Notes: generated from the sequence alone by a model not told the origin. Positions 24,259-33,591 are shown, numbered from the stretch's first letter. The stretch is DNA of 64,000 bases from Gracilimonas sediminicola (GCF_024320785.1 NZ_JANDBC010000001.1:1804001-1868000); one strand, 5' to 3'. Translations and numbers: made by a program.

Positions 24259-26028
24259 ATGGCGAAGGTAGAAGTGGTTATGCCCCAAATGGGCGAATCG
24301 GTAATGGAAGGCACAGTTATAGAGTGGGCCAAAAGCGTTGGCGACACGGTTGAAGTGGACGAAACTCTGCTGGAAGTAGCCACCGATAAGGTGGATACAG
24401 AAGTGCCCTCACCCGAAGCAGGCGTACTTGTGGAAGTACTTGCTGAAGAAGGAGATGTAATTGAAGTAGGTAAACCGATCGCCATTATTGAAACGGATAA
24501 AGATGCTGCCGGCGACGTATCCTCCGGTGGATCTGATGAAGCCGAAGAAACGGCACAGGAAGAAACGCAGGAAGCCGAAGCCCAACAAGAAACGGAAACT
24601 CAGGAAGAAGCACCCGCTGCTTCATCCGGCGGTGGTGACGAAGGTGAGCGTATCGAAGTACAGATGCCTCAAATGGGAGAGTCGGTTGTAGAGGCTACTG
24701 TAATCGGATGGTCTAAGCAGGTTGGAGATAAAGTTGAGGAAGATGAAACCCTGCTTGAGATTTCTACCGACAAAGTTGACAGTGAAGTACCTTCCCCGGC
24801 AGCAGGTACCCTCGTCGAAATTTTCGCTGAAGAAAATGAAACGATTGAAGTGGGGCAGACAATAGCAGTTATCGCAACCGGAGAAGGAGCATCCGCAAGT
24901 TCCGGTTCAGGTAAGCCCGCTCCTAAGAAAGAAGAGAAAAAAGAAACTAAAGCTGAACAGAAGCAGGAAGTTCAGCCGGCAGCGGCAACAAATGGTACTT
25001 CCGGCGGCTCCGAGCCACAGCGTGTGGGCAGTGACGGGCGTTTTTATTCTCCACTGGTTCGCTCCATCGCCAAAGAAGAAGGAATCAGCCAGGAAGAGCT
25101 GGAAAACATCGATGGTTCCGGACAGGGCGGACGCGTTTCCAAGAAAGATATTCTCGCATATGTTGAAGACCGAAAAGCCGGCAAAGTGTCTGCTCCGGCT
25201 CAGCAGAAACAGGCTGCTTCTGCAGGACTCAGCAAGCCTTCATCAGGTTCAAAAACTTCCGATGGATCTATTTCAGCCGGTCAGCTGGATGTGAAGCATT
25301 CTCCATCCGGTGATGTGGAAGTGATTAAGATGGATCGTATGCGCAAGATGATTGCCGAACATATGGTTCGATCCAAGCAAACTTCTGCACATGTTACCAC
25401 CTTTGCTGAAGTGGATGTAACCAAGATGGTAAAATGGAGAAATGCGAATAAGGTTAAGTTCCAGGAGAAAACAGGAACCAAGCTTACATTCACTCCTCTA
25501 TTTGTTGAGTCTATTATTAACGCCATGCTGGAGTTCCCGCTTATTAACAGCTCGGTTGTAGATGACGAAATTCACCTGAAGAAAGACATTAACTTTGGGC
25601 TGGCGGTTGCGCTTGGAACCGGCGGCGAAGGCGGGTTGATTGTACCAGTCATCAAAAAAGCACAGGAGAAGAACCTGGTTGGTTTGGCCAACTCCGTAAG
25701 TGAGGTAGCTGAAAAAGCCCGAAGCAAGAAATTAAGTCCGGACGATTTAGTGGGCGGAACCATCACCCTGACTAACTACGGAAGTGTGGGTAACCTGATG
25801 GGAACGCCCATTATTAACCAGCCTCAGGTAGCCATTATCGGAACGGGAGCTATTGAAAAGCGACCGGTTGTAATGGAAACAGATGCCGGTGATGTGATCG
25901 CAATCCGCCATATGATGTACCTCTCTATGAGTTACGATCACCGTATAATTGACGGTGCCCATGGCGGTGCTTTCCTGAATCGTATTAAAGAGATTCTGGA
26001 AGACTTCGATACCGATCGTACGGTATAG
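24259..26028 (+). CDS. sucB: 2-oxo acid dehydrogenase E2 (dihydrolipoamide acyltransferase), two lipoyl domains
   Basis: The 589-residue protein transfers acyl groups to CoA in a 2-oxo acid dehydrogenase complex, probably 2-oxoglutarate dehydrogenase. Two lipoyl domains (about 1-80 and 132-210) each carry a lipoyl-lysine in ATDKVD or STDKVD. An E3-binding domain follows (FYSPLVRSIAKEEGIS...GRVSKKDILAYV, about 265-312), then the catalytic domain with SYDHRIIDGAHGGAFL near the end, giving the active-site His and Asp. Linkers are Ala/Glu/Gln-rich. E1 and E3 are not adjacent. A branched-chain E2 is an alternative; the symbol is less certain than the family. Confidence 0.85.
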   Translation: MAKVEVVMPQMGESVMEGTVIEWAKSVGDTVEVDETLLEVATDKVDTEVPSPEAGVLVEVLAEEGDVIEVGKPIAIIETDKDAAGDVSSGGSDEAEETAQEETQEAEAQQETETQEEAPAASSGGGDEGERIEVQMPQMGESVVEATVIGWSKQVGDKVEEDETLLEISTDKVDSEVPSPAAGTLVEIFAEENETIEVGQTIAVIATGEGASASSGSGKPAPKKEEKKETKAEQKQEVQPAAATNGTSGGSEPQRVGSDGRFYSPLVRSIAKEEGISQEELENIDGSGQGGRVSKKDILAYVEDRKAGKVSAPAQQKQAASAGLSKPSSGSKTSDGSISAGQLDVKHSPSGDVEVIKMDRMRKMIAEHMVRSKQTSAHVTTFAEVDVTKMVKWRNANKVKFQEKTGTKLTFTPLFVESIINAMLEFPLINSSVVDDEIHLKKDINFGLAVALGTGGEGGLIVPVIKKAQEKNLVGLANSVSEVAEKARSKKLSPDDLVGGTITLTNYGSVGNLMGTPIINQPQVAIIGTGAIEKRPVVMETDAGDVIAIRHMMYLSMSYDHRIIDGAHGGAFLNRIKEILEDFDTDRTV

Positions 26029-26052
26029 CATGTATTTTTCATTTCCTAAATT

Positions 26053-26085
26053 CGGAGGCGCCCCCACAAAGGCGTCTCTTTTTAT
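26053..26085 (+). terminator. terminator between the E2 gene and panC
   Basis: GAGGCGCC and GGCGTCTC pair around an 8-base loop (one G-T pair) and are followed by TTTTTATTT. The T run ends about 6 bases before the panC ATG, so panC translation starts right at the terminator end. Confidence 0.65.
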
Positions 26086-26091
26086 TTGAAT

Positions 26092-26943
26092 ATGAAACAA
26101 GTTTCCACCATATCAGATATCCGTTCCGGCGTAGCTGAATTGAGAGCTGCCGGAAAAACCATAGCCTTTGTTCCTACCATGGGTGCGCTGCATGAAGGGC
26201 ATCTGTCCTTAATGCGCCTCGCTAAGCAAAAAGCCGATGAAGTAGTCGTTTCAATTTATGTGAACCCGACTCAGTTTGGTCCGAATGAGGATTTTGACAG
26301 CTATCCGCGGCAGATGGAGAAAGACCTGAAAGCATGTGAAGAGGAAGGAGTTTCAGTGGTCTTCACCCCTAACGACAAAATCATGTACGGCTCCGGAGAA
26401 CGGTATTTTGGAATCAGCATTGACGAGCTGAATGAAGATATGGACGGCGGAAGTCGCCCCAGTTTTTTTGAAGGAATTGCACTGGTGGTAAATAAACTCT
26501 TCAACATCATTGAACCGGATGTTGCTGTTTTTGGCCAAAAGGATATTCAGCAATTCCAAATTCTATCACGAATGGTGGAAGAGTTCAATCATGATATTGA
26601 ATTGGTGGCTGCCCCCATTGCACGTGCAAACGACGGGCTCGCACTCAGCAGCCGAAACGCTTACCTGAGCGATAAGGAACGGAAAATTGCTCCGGGCTTA
26701 TATCGTGCATTACAATATGTGGAAAAGCAAATCCGTGATGGAGTGGATGAGCCAAAGTTATTGTTAAAACATCAACAGGATGAACTGGAAGCGAAAGGCT
26801 TCAAAAATGATTATCTTAATGTGTTTTCCATGGATAATATGCAGCCGGTTCAAAAATTGGAGCCGGGCACAACATATATCCTTGCCGGCGCTGCATATTT
26901 AGGTAAAACGCGCCTGATTGATAATATAATTTTAGATCTCTGA
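26092..26943 (+). CDS. panC: pantothenate synthetase
   Basis: Condenses pantoate with beta-alanine using ATP to make pantothenate, the coenzyme A precursor. The 283-residue protein shows FVPTMGALHEGHLSLMR (the HxGH nucleotide-binding motif), SIYVNPTQFGPNEDF, FGQKDIQQ and LALSSRNAYLS, all normal for PanC. ATG at 26092 is preferred over TTG two codons earlier. panD follows after 10 bases, so the two genes supplying the last pantothenate steps form an operon. Confidence 0.96.
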   Translation: MKQVSTISDIRSGVAELRAAGKTIAFVPTMGALHEGHLSLMRLAKQKADEVVVSIYVNPTQFGPNEDFDSYPRQMEKDLKACEEEGVSVVFTPNDKIMYGSGERYFGISIDELNEDMDGGSRPSFFEGIALVVNKLFNIIEPDVAVFGQKDIQQFQILSRMVEEFNHDIELVAAPIARANDGLALSSRNAYLSDKERKIAPGLYRALQYVEKQIRDGVDEPKLLLKHQQDELEAKGFKNDYLNVFSMDNMQPVQKLEPGTTYILAGAAYLGKTRLIDNIILDL

Positions 26944-26953
26944 CTGAAGTACG

Positions 26954-27379
26954 ATGAAAATCACGATGTTTAAATCAAAATTGCACCAAATGGCGGTAAC
27001 CGAAGCCAACCTGATGTACGAGGGTAGCATTACCATCGATCAGGATTTATTGGATGCAGCCAACCTGTTGCCTTACGAAAAGGTGCAGGTGTTGAATATC
27101 ACCAACGGTTCGCGCCTGGAGACTTACACCATTCCCGGCGAAAGAGGAAGCCGTGTTTGCTGCCTGAATGGAGCTGCCGCAAGAATGACCCAAGTTGGAG
27201 ATCGCATCATCGTAATCAGCTATGCGGAAATGACACCCGAAGAAGCCAAAGATCATAAGCCGCGGGTGGTTATCGTAGATGAGAATAATGACCCTAAAGA
27301 GATTTTAGATAACACCCAGCCCGGAAAAAGCTATGACCTGGAAACAGGTTTGGTTGATAACACCCTGGTTGAAGAATAG
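26954..27379 (+). CDS. panD: aspartate 1-decarboxylase precursor
   Basis: Makes beta-alanine from aspartate for PanC. The proenzyme cuts itself at Gly24-Ser25 in MYEGSITID to form the pyruvoyl cofactor; both residues are present, at the positions seen in E. coli when translation begins at ATG 26954. [19 protein letters not shown] is the typical active-site segment. The C-terminal tail beyond residue 115 ([20 protein letters not shown]) is a little longer than in E. coli. Confidence 0.96.
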   Translation: MKITMFKSKLHQMAVTEANLMYEGSITIDQDLLDAANLLPYEKVQVLNITNGSRLETYTIPGERGSRVCCLNGAAARMTQVGDRIIVISYAEMTPEEAKDHKPRVVIVDENNDPKEILDNTQPGKSYDLETGLVDNTLVEE

Positions 27380-27540
27380 CTTCTGCTCACCTTTAGCTGT
27401 TCAAGAGAGCCATTCCCCAAAAGCGTCTCCTTCCCATTTCTTTGATGCTTTATGAAGCTTGAGAGTCGGATTATTGATTTTATTTAGGAAATAGGATAAT
27501 AAAATCAATACATTAGCGTACTTGTAAAACTATTTACATA

Positions 27541-27575
27541 GTATATTCGTCCATAGGTAAAAAGGGTATATTCGT
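27541..27575 (+). promoter_or_regulatory. repeated promoter-like element upstream of the efflux operon
   Basis: The 10-mer GTATATTCGT occurs twice, 25 bases apart, 25 and 50 bases before the adaptor ATG. TATATTCG resembles the Bacteroidota -7 box (TAnnTTTG), and a TTG lies 17 bases before the first copy. Two tandem starts or a repeated regulator site are both possible. Confidence 0.35.
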
Positions 27576-27599
27576 ACTCATTTCTAAATTAGTTATCAC

Positions 27600-28859
27600 A
27601 TGAAGAAAAAGTATTTGATTCCGGGTATCATCATTGGGCTTTCCATGATCGCCTGGTTTGTTTTTGGAGGAGAATCATCCGAAACCGTAGAGCTTACCAC
27701 CACCCCGAAGAAAGGGGAATTTGTAGTAGATGTTACCACTACCGGGGAATTGCGAGCCAAGCAATCCGTTGAAATTAAGGGGCCACAGGGTGTACGTGAG
27801 ATTCGTTTATTTAATATGAAAATTCAGCGCCTGATACCCGAAGGCACCATCGTGAAGGAGGGAGATTTTGTGGCCGAGCTGGACCGATCCGAAATTACAG
27901 GTCGCTTGCAGGACGCCATGCTGGAACTTCAGCAGGCTCAGTCTCAGGTTACCCAGGTATCTCTGGACAGTACGCTCACCCTTTCGCAAGCTCGTGATAA
28001 TCTCATTAACCTGGAATATGCACTGGAAGAGCGACAGATTGCTGTGGATCAATCCAAATATGAATCCCCGGCTGTTCAGCGTCAGGCTGAAATTGACCTG
28101 GATAAAGCCCGCCGACAGCTGGCTCAGGAAAAGAAGAATTACATCACCAAAGTAAAACAAGCGGAAGCCCAGATGAGTGAAGTGGAAGCTGATTTACAGG
28201 AAGAGCAAAACGAAGTGAACAAAATCAGATCGCTTCTTCAGCAGTTTACGGTGAAGGCCCCGGCCCAGGGAATGGTGATCTACAAACGAAACTATGATGG
28301 CAGCAAAGTGACCGAAGGAAGCGATATTAGTGCCTGGAACCCAACAGTTGCTGAACTCCCAGATTTTTCCGTGATGGAGTCAATTACCTATGTGAACGAA
28401 GTAGATGTTCAGAAAATAGCGAAAGACCAGAACGTGGAAATAGGCCTGGATGCCATTCCCGATAAAAACCTTTATGGAACCGTAACCAGCGTTGCCAACA
28501 TCGGTGAACAACGACCCAATTCGGACTCGAAAGTGTATGAGGTTATCATCGAAATTGCAGAAACCGACAGTGTTTTGCGCCCGGCTATGACCACAAGCAA
28601 CCGGGTAATTGTAAACCGCGTGCCTGATGCCATGTATATCCCGCTGGAAACTATTCACGTGCAGGATTCAACCAGTTTTGTCTTCAAAAAAGACGGATTG
28701 TCTCCGGTAATGCAGGAAGTTGAGCTCGGACTTATGAACGAAAATGAAGTGATTGTTCATCGCGGGCTTTCCATAGATGATGTGATTTACTTGTCGGTTC
28801 CCCAGGATACAGCCGGCATTGAGCGATTATACCTGGAAGAAGAAATCACATCCAACTAA
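27600..28859 (+). CDS. efflux adaptor (membrane fusion protein, HlyD/MacA type)
   Basis: The 419-residue protein has an N-terminal membrane anchor (YLIPGIIIGLSMIAWFVFG), a lipoyl/barrel-sandwich half (VEIKGPQGVREIRL), a long coiled-coil hairpin (about residues 100-215) and the second sandwich half (FTVKAPAQGMVIYKRNYDG). A beta-barrel domain follows (VEIGLDAIPDKNLYGTVTSV). It bridges the inner-membrane permease and the outer-membrane channel encoded next. It is the first gene of a three-gene operon. Confidence 0.9.
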   Translation: MKKKYLIPGIIIGLSMIAWFVFGGESSETVELTTTPKKGEFVVDVTTTGELRAKQSVEIKGPQGVREIRLFNMKIQRLIPEGTIVKEGDFVAELDRSEITGRLQDAMLELQQAQSQVTQVSLDSTLTLSQARDNLINLEYALEERQIAVDQSKYESPAVQRQAEIDLDKARRQLAQEKKNYITKVKQAEAQMSEVEADLQEEQNEVNKIRSLLQQFTVKAPAQGMVIYKRNYDGSKVTEGSDISAWNPTVAELPDFSVMESITYVNEVDVQKIAKDQNVEIGLDAIPDKNLYGTVTSVANIGEQRPNSDSKVYEVIIEIAETDSVLRPAMTTSNRVIVNRVPDAMYIPLETIHVQDSTSFVFKKDGLSPVMQEVELGLMNENEVIVHRGLSIDDVIYLSVPQDTAGIERLYLEEEITSN

Positions 28860-28873
28860 AGAAGGACTGAGCG

Positions 28874-30244
28874 GTGCTGCAGAAAATACTCTACAATCTT
28901 GATATTGCCCTTGAGGCCATTCAACGCAATAAACTGCGGGCTTTTCTAACTTCATTAGGAATTATATTTGGCGTTTCGTCGGTCATAGCCATGCTCGCCA
29001 TCGGTACCGGAGCTCAGCAGGAAGTGCTTAAGCAAATGGAGCTTTTGGGTACTAATAACGTCATCGTTCAACCGGTGGTAGAGCAGCGCGAAGGAAATGT
29101 GGGGGATGAAAATTCAGCCAAACAAGAGAAGAAAAAATTCTCTCCGGGCTTAAACCTGGAAGACCTTGAAAGCATTAAGCAGCTGGTCCCCCAGGTTGAA
29201 AAGCTCAGCCCGGAAATCATGTACGAGACTACATTTATCCGCGATGCTCGTATTCGGACGGGAAAACTCATTGGGGTGAATAAAGATTATTTTGGCATCT
29301 CGAACCTGGGCATTGTTGAGGGAAGCAACTTCAGCGATCTTCAAATCAAGAATGCAGACCCGGTTTGTGTGATTGGCTACGATGTGAAAACCCGATTTTT
29401 TGCCGGTGAAAGTCCGATTGGGAAGAAAATAAAGGTGGGGCATTTATGGCTCACCGTGGTTGGGGTTATCGAAAAGAAAGAGGTATCCACGGAGAACATC
29501 GAGAACCTGGGCATCCGAAATTTCAACCTGGATATTTATTCTCCGGCAACAACAGTTCTGCTGAGGTTTAAAAACCGGGCTGTACTCACCGGTAAAGACC
29601 TGCAGAGCAGTGGCGGAAGGTCGGTAATATTTATGGGCGGTGCCATGATCAGCAGCTCAGGAGGAGGGAATAATAACTCCGGCGATGGAAATTACAATCA
29701 GCTGGATAAACTCATTGTTAAGGTTACGGATACGAAGTACAGTGCTACCATTGCTGATGTAATTTCACGAATGCTGCAGCGTCGGCACAATGATGTGGTC
29801 GATTTCGAAATTATTGTTCCCGAGCAGCTATTGCAGCAGGAGCAGCGAACCAAACGTATTTTTAACATTGTGCTTTCCTCCATTGCTTCCATTTCACTGA
29901 TTGTAGGAGGTATTGGCATTATGAATATCATGCTCGCTTCGGTGGTGGAGCGATACCGTGAGATCGGAGTGCGCATGGCCGTTGGAGCTCAGAAGAAAGA
30001 CATTGAACTTCAGTTTCTCACCGAGGCTCTGACGATAAGTATTACCGGTGGTTTTATCGGGATTATTCTGGGGATGGCTTTCAGTTATGCCATCGAAGCA
30101 ACCGCAGATATCGCCACTATTGTAACCCCAATTTCCATTTTCATCTCATTCGGCGTAGCACTCGTCATCGGTGTGGTCTTCGGATACTACCCCGCCAAAC
30201 GAGCCGCTCAACACGACCCTGTACACGCATTACGACATGAATAA
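28874..30244 (+). CDS. MacB-type ABC transporter permease
   Basis: A 456-residue permease with GTG start. It has the MacB/FtsX layout: a first membrane helix (AFLTSLGIIFGVSSVIAMLAI, about residues 24-44), a large periplasmic MacB_PCD domain (about 50-320), then three helices near the C-terminus. FNIVLSSIASISLIVGGIGIMNIM and REIGVRMAVGAQKKDIELQFL are classical. Unlike MacB it lacks an N-terminal ATPase, and no ATPase gene stands in the operon, so the ATPase must come from elsewhere. It overlaps the TolC gene by 8 bases. Confidence 0.92.
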   Translation: MLQKILYNLDIALEAIQRNKLRAFLTSLGIIFGVSSVIAMLAIGTGAQQEVLKQMELLGTNNVIVQPVVEQREGNVGDENSAKQEKKKFSPGLNLEDLESIKQLVPQVEKLSPEIMYETTFIRDARIRTGKLIGVNKDYFGISNLGIVEGSNFSDLQIKNADPVCVIGYDVKTRFFAGESPIGKKIKVGHLWLTVVGVIEKKEVSTENIENLGIRNFNLDIYSPATTVLLRFKNRAVLTGKDLQSSGGRSVIFMGGAMISSSGGGNNNSGDGNYNQLDKLIVKVTDTKYSATIADVISRMLQRRHNDVVDFEIIVPEQLLQQEQRTKRIFNIVLSSIASISLIVGGIGIMNIMLASVVERYREIGVRMAVGAQKKDIELQFLTEALTISITGGFIGIILGMAFSYAIEATADIATIVTPISIFISFGVALVIGVVFGYYPAKRAAQHDPVHALRHE

Positions 30245-31721
30245 ACGTTTTTTCGGATTTCTGATTATTACCCTCGCTTTCTTTTCTTCGGAACTGGAAG
30301 CTCAATCTCAGCGAACATTAACCCTTGAAGAAAGCATTGAAATTGCCAAGCAAAATAGTCCGCTGGCACGTGCGGCAACGTTTGAGCTGGTTTCGGCCAA
30401 ATGGAGATATAAATCCTTTCGGGCTGATTTACTTCCCAGTCTCGATTTAGATGGAGACATCCCAAGCTATAGCCGGGCAATTACCGCGAACAGATTGGAT
30501 GACGGTTCCACGACCTATCAGGAAGAAAGCCAGTCACAGTCTTCGGTGAATCTTTCCATCAACCAAAACATCATGCCTACCGGGGGACGCTTATCACTGT
30601 CGAGTGGTATCAACCGGCTTATTTTGTTTGATGGGGGAATTAACGGAGAGAATATTTATCGCTGGCAAAGTACTCCGCTGGTAGCAACCTACTTCCAGCC
30701 ATTATTTCAGTTCAACAGCCTGAAATGGAGAAATAAGATTGAACCGCTTCGGTATCAAATTGCGCAGAAGCAGTATGTGGAAGACATGGAAGACCTCGCC
30801 TTCAATGTAACACAAAGCTTCTTCGATTTTCTGCTGGCAAAAATTAATGTTGAGGTGGCCGAGTTCAACGTTACCGTCAACGACTCTATTTATAATATTT
30901 CGCAAGGCCGTTACCAGGTGGGCAGTATTGCAGAAAACGATCTTCTTCAAAGTGAACTTGCCCTTCGAAATGCCGAGACCTCCCTTACCACGGCCAACCT
31001 GAACTTTCAGCGAGCGGAAGAAAACTTTAAAGCATTGCTGGGAATCCCGGATGAAACGGAAGTGGAAGTAATTATCCCGGAAGAAGCCCCCGACCTGAAT
31101 ATTGATGTAGACAAGGCTCTGGAGCTGGCCCGGGAAAATAACAGTACGTCGTTGGAGTTTGAGCTTAGTGAAATTCAGGCCAATCAATCATACGACCAGG
31201 CCCGCAAAGAAGCCGGGTTCTCAGCTTCTTTACAGGCAAGTTATGGGTTGAACCAAACGGCGGAAGATTTCAGTGAGGTGTACAGCGACCCGCAAAACCG
31301 CCAATTTTTTACCGTCGGATTTCAGATTCCCATTTTTAACTGGGGAAAGAATACGGCCGAGATTCAGGCGGCCCGAAATCAGCAGGCAGCAACGGCTAAT
31401 ACCATTGCCTACCAAAAGCTGCAGTTTGACCTGAGTGTTCGCAGTACGGTCCGGGAATTTTCACAGCTTCGCAGTCAGGTTGAGCTGGCAGAAACTTCGG
31501 ATGTAATTGCAGACCGGCGATATGAAGTAGCCAAAAATCGCTACCTGATTGGTAAGATTGACGTAACGAACCTGTTCATTGCCCAAAATGAAAAGGACAG
31601 TGCCCGACGAAGCTACATTCAGGCCCTGCGAAACTACTGGACAGGCTACTACAACCTTCGCCGACTCACCCTCTATAACTTCGAGCAAGGTCGGCCTATC
31701 GTATTAGATACGGATATTTAA
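30237..31721 (+). CDS. TolC-family outer-membrane efflux protein
   Basis: The 494-residue protein has a signal peptide (FLIITLAFFSSELEAQ). Start at ATG 30237 because this gives the export signal; an upstream ATG in the same frame lies within the permease gene. It has the two-fold OEP repeat, with coiled-coil helices such as VEVAEFNVTVNDSIYNISQG, ENDLLQSELALRNAETSLTT and EVAKNRYLIGKIDVTNLF. It should form the trimeric exit channel for the preceding adaptor and permease. Confidence 0.9.
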   Translation: MNKRFFGFLIITLAFFSSELEAQSQRTLTLEESIEIAKQNSPLARAATFELVSAKWRYKSFRADLLPSLDLDGDIPSYSRAITANRLDDGSTTYQEESQSQSSVNLSINQNIMPTGGRLSLSSGINRLILFDGGINGENIYRWQSTPLVATYFQPLFQFNSLKWRNKIEPLRYQIAQKQYVEDMEDLAFNVTQSFFDFLLAKINVEVAEFNVTVNDSIYNISQGRYQVGSIAENDLLQSELALRNAETSLTTANLNFQRAEENFKALLGIPDETEVEVIIPEEAPDLNIDVDKALELARENNSTSLEFELSEIQANQSYDQARKEAGFSASLQASYGLNQTAEDFSEVYSDPQNRQFFTVGFQIPIFNWGKNTAEIQAARNQQAATANTIAYQKLQFDLSVRSTVREFSQLRSQVELAETSDVIADRRYEVAKNRYLIGKIDVTNLFIAQNEKDSARRSYIQALRNYWTGYYNLRRLTLYNFEQGRPIVLDTDI

Positions 31722-31758
31722 GGCATAATAATGTTGGTTCCCCAATTCTTCTTTACCT

Positions 31759-31826
31759 AAAAAGAAATTGGAATAGAACACGGATGATAGGGATAGTTCA
31801 GATAATCACGGATATGAAGTGACTGA
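31759..31826. repeat. MITE-like repeat, left arm, copy A
   Basis: A 68-base unit beginning AAAAAGAAATTGGAATAGAA and ending in GTGACTGA. It is identical to copy B except for about six bases, and starts exactly 320 bases before it. GAACACGGAT and GGGAT words in it pair with the right arm. Confidence 0.85.
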
Positions 31827-32027
31827 ATAACATAAGTTTGGCATAATGATCCTGCATAATAGTCTGTGTATCCCGGTCAGGCGGCTTTCAGTCTGTCTGA
31901 CCGCTGTAAATTCAGCTTACCAGGCGCATTCAGACCAACCATCAGGCGGGTGATCCGTCAGGTGGATCTCATAGCCTGATATACTTACAGTTAGAAGCAA
32001 TATTTATCTCAAACTCAGATTAAACAT

Positions 32028-32060
32028 CTTAATCCGTTACATCTGCGTTATCCGCGTGCT
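32028..32060. repeat. MITE-like repeat, right arm, copy A
   Basis: CTTAATCCGTTAC...GTTATCCGCGTGC: an inverted, imperfect partner of the left arm (ATCCGCG pairs with CACGGAT-type words). It is 200 bases away from its left arm, so this copy carries an insertion. Confidence 0.7.
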
Positions 32061-32078
32061 AAATTTATGCTGAATTTG

Positions 32079-32146
32079 AAAAAGAAATTGGAATAGAACA
32101 CGGATGACAGGGATGGGTTAGATAATCACGGATATAAAGTGATTGA
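32079..32146. repeat. MITE-like repeat, left arm, copy B
   Basis: The second copy of the 68-base unit, directly followed within 4 bases by its right arm, so this copy is compact and about 105 bases long. Confidence 0.85.
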
Positions 32147-32150
32147 TTGC

Positions 32151-32183
32151 CTTAATCCGTTATATCCATGTTATCCGCGTTCC
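32151..32183. repeat. MITE-like repeat, right arm, copy B
   Basis: CTTAATCCGTTATATCC...TATCCGCGTTCC: complementary in reverse to the GGAATAGAACACGGAT start of the left arm with small gaps. It ends 35 bases before the stop of the facing dipeptidase gene and could act as its terminator hairpin. Confidence 0.7.
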
Positions 32184-32217
32184 ATTGAAAATCTAAATGC
32201 TACCAAGAACTTCTTAT

Positions 32218-33591
32218 TTACGAAGCGTAATCAGGCAGCAATTCTAAAAATCTGGCTGAGGTTTTGATTCCCCGGTGGAAGTCTTTCAGCGAGAAATTCT
32301 CATTAGGAGAATGAATAGCATTGCTGGTAAGCCCGAAGCCCATCAGGATAGATTCAACCCCAAGAACACGTTTGAAGTCGGCTACAATAGGAATGGAACC
32401 GCCTTCTCGTGAAAACAGGGCTTCGGTTTCATATACATCTTCAAAAGCCTGCGCCCCGGCTTTGAGGCCATAGAAGTCAAGATCGGTGACGGAGGCAAAC
32501 CCACCGTGGTGCTCATTAACGGTAACTTTAACGGTATCGGGTGCAAGCGACTCCACATGCTTTTTGAATAACTGGGCAATTTTATGCGGGTTCTGATCCG
32601 GCACAAGACGCATACTTACTTTGGCGTTCGCTTTGGAGGGAAGCACCGTTTTAGCGCCTTCTTTGGTGTAGCCGCCCCAGATTCCGTTTACATCCAGAGT
32701 TGGGCGGGCTGAAGATCGTTCAAGCGTTGTATACCCCTTCTCGCCGTGAAGGGCTTCTACATCCAGCGTTTTCTTGTACTCTTCTTCATCGAAGGGGAGC
32801 TGGGCAAAAGCCTCACGGTCCGCTTCCGTCAGAGGAACAACGTCATCATAAAAACCGGGAATCTGGATTACTCCATCCTCATCCTTCAGTTTGGCAATAA
32901 TTTCACACAATACATTCGCCGGGTTTTCAACGGCACCGCCATATACGCCGGAGTGAAGATCGCGATTAGGTCCAACCACTTCAATTTCCATGTATGCCAG
33001 TCCGCGCAGACCATAGGTAATGGAAGGCTGATCTTCCCCAAACATGGCCGTATCAGAAATAAGGACCATGTCGCAGGCCAGTAACTCCTGGTGCTCTTCC
33101 AGAAAAGGAACAAGGTTGGGAGAACCGATTTCTTCTTCGCCTTCCAGAATAAATTTCACATTTACAGGAAGTTCCTGTCCGGTTTTTATAAAAGATTCTA
33201 CTGCTTTTACGTGCGTAAAAGCCTGGCCTTTATCATCGCTGGCTCCGCGGGCGTAAATCAGTCCGTCTTTAATGGTTGGTTCAAAAGGTGGAGTATCCCA
33301 GAGCTCTTCAGGATCAGAAGGCTGAACATCGTAATGACCATAAATTAACACGGTGGGCCGATCATCATGAGGGCAGTGCTCAGCATATACAATCGGGTTG
33401 CCGGGAGTCTCATAGGTCTTTACCGTGTCAAGGTTCAGATTATTGAGCTGGCTGACTAAAAATCCGGCCGCTTTCTTAATCTCCTCTTTTCTGCTGGAGT
33501 CGGTGCTGACGCTGGGTATTCTCAGTAAATCAAATAACTCTTCAACAAATTTGTCTTTGTTCTGATCTATATACTCTTGAGTAGTACTCAT
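32218..33591 (-). CDS. M20-family metallopeptidase (dipeptidase)
   Basis: The 457-residue cytoplasmic-looking enzyme removes residues from short peptides. Metal ligands and catalytic residues are visible: IYGHYDVQPSDP (His and Asp), GASDDKGQ (bridging Asp), EGEEEIGSPNL (catalytic and metal Glu) and LHSGVYGG (lid-domain His). A final histidine is in LTSNAIHSPNENF. Length and layout match M20 dipeptidases with a dimerisation lid. It is a single gene with no signal peptide. Confidence 0.93.
   Translation of the reverse strand: MSTTQEYIDQNKDKFVEELFDLLRIPSVSTDSSRKEEIKKAAGFLVSQLNNLNLDTVKTYETPGNPIVYAEHCPHDDRPTVLIYGHYDVQPSDPEELWDTPPFEPTIKDGLIYARGASDDKGQAFTHVKAVESFIKTGQELPVNVKFILEGEEEIGSPNLVPFLEEHQELLACDMVLISDTAMFGEDQPSITYGLRGLAYMEIEVVGPNRDLHSGVYGGAVENPANVLCEIIAKLKDEDGVIQIPGFYDDVVPLTEADREAFAQLPFDEEEYKKTLDVEALHGEKGYTTLERSSARPTLDVNGIWGGYTKEGAKTVLPSKANAKVSMRLVPDQNPHKIAQLFKKHVESLAPDTVKVTVNEHHGGFASVTDLDFYGLKAGAQAFEDVYETEALFSREGGSIPIVADFKRVLGVESILMGFGLTSNAIHSPNENFSLKDFHRGIKTSARFLELLPDYAS

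Larger units (their letters stand above)
31722..32217. other. 496-base intergenic region holding a MITE-like repeat pair
   Basis: No protein gene. The space between the TolC gene and the facing dipeptidase gene is almost filled by two related repeat copies, each a left arm and an inverted right arm. The longer copy has about 200 bases of other sequence between its arms, itself rich in GTCAGGCGG/GTCTGACCG-type inverted words. The arms are listed separately. Confidence 0.7.
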
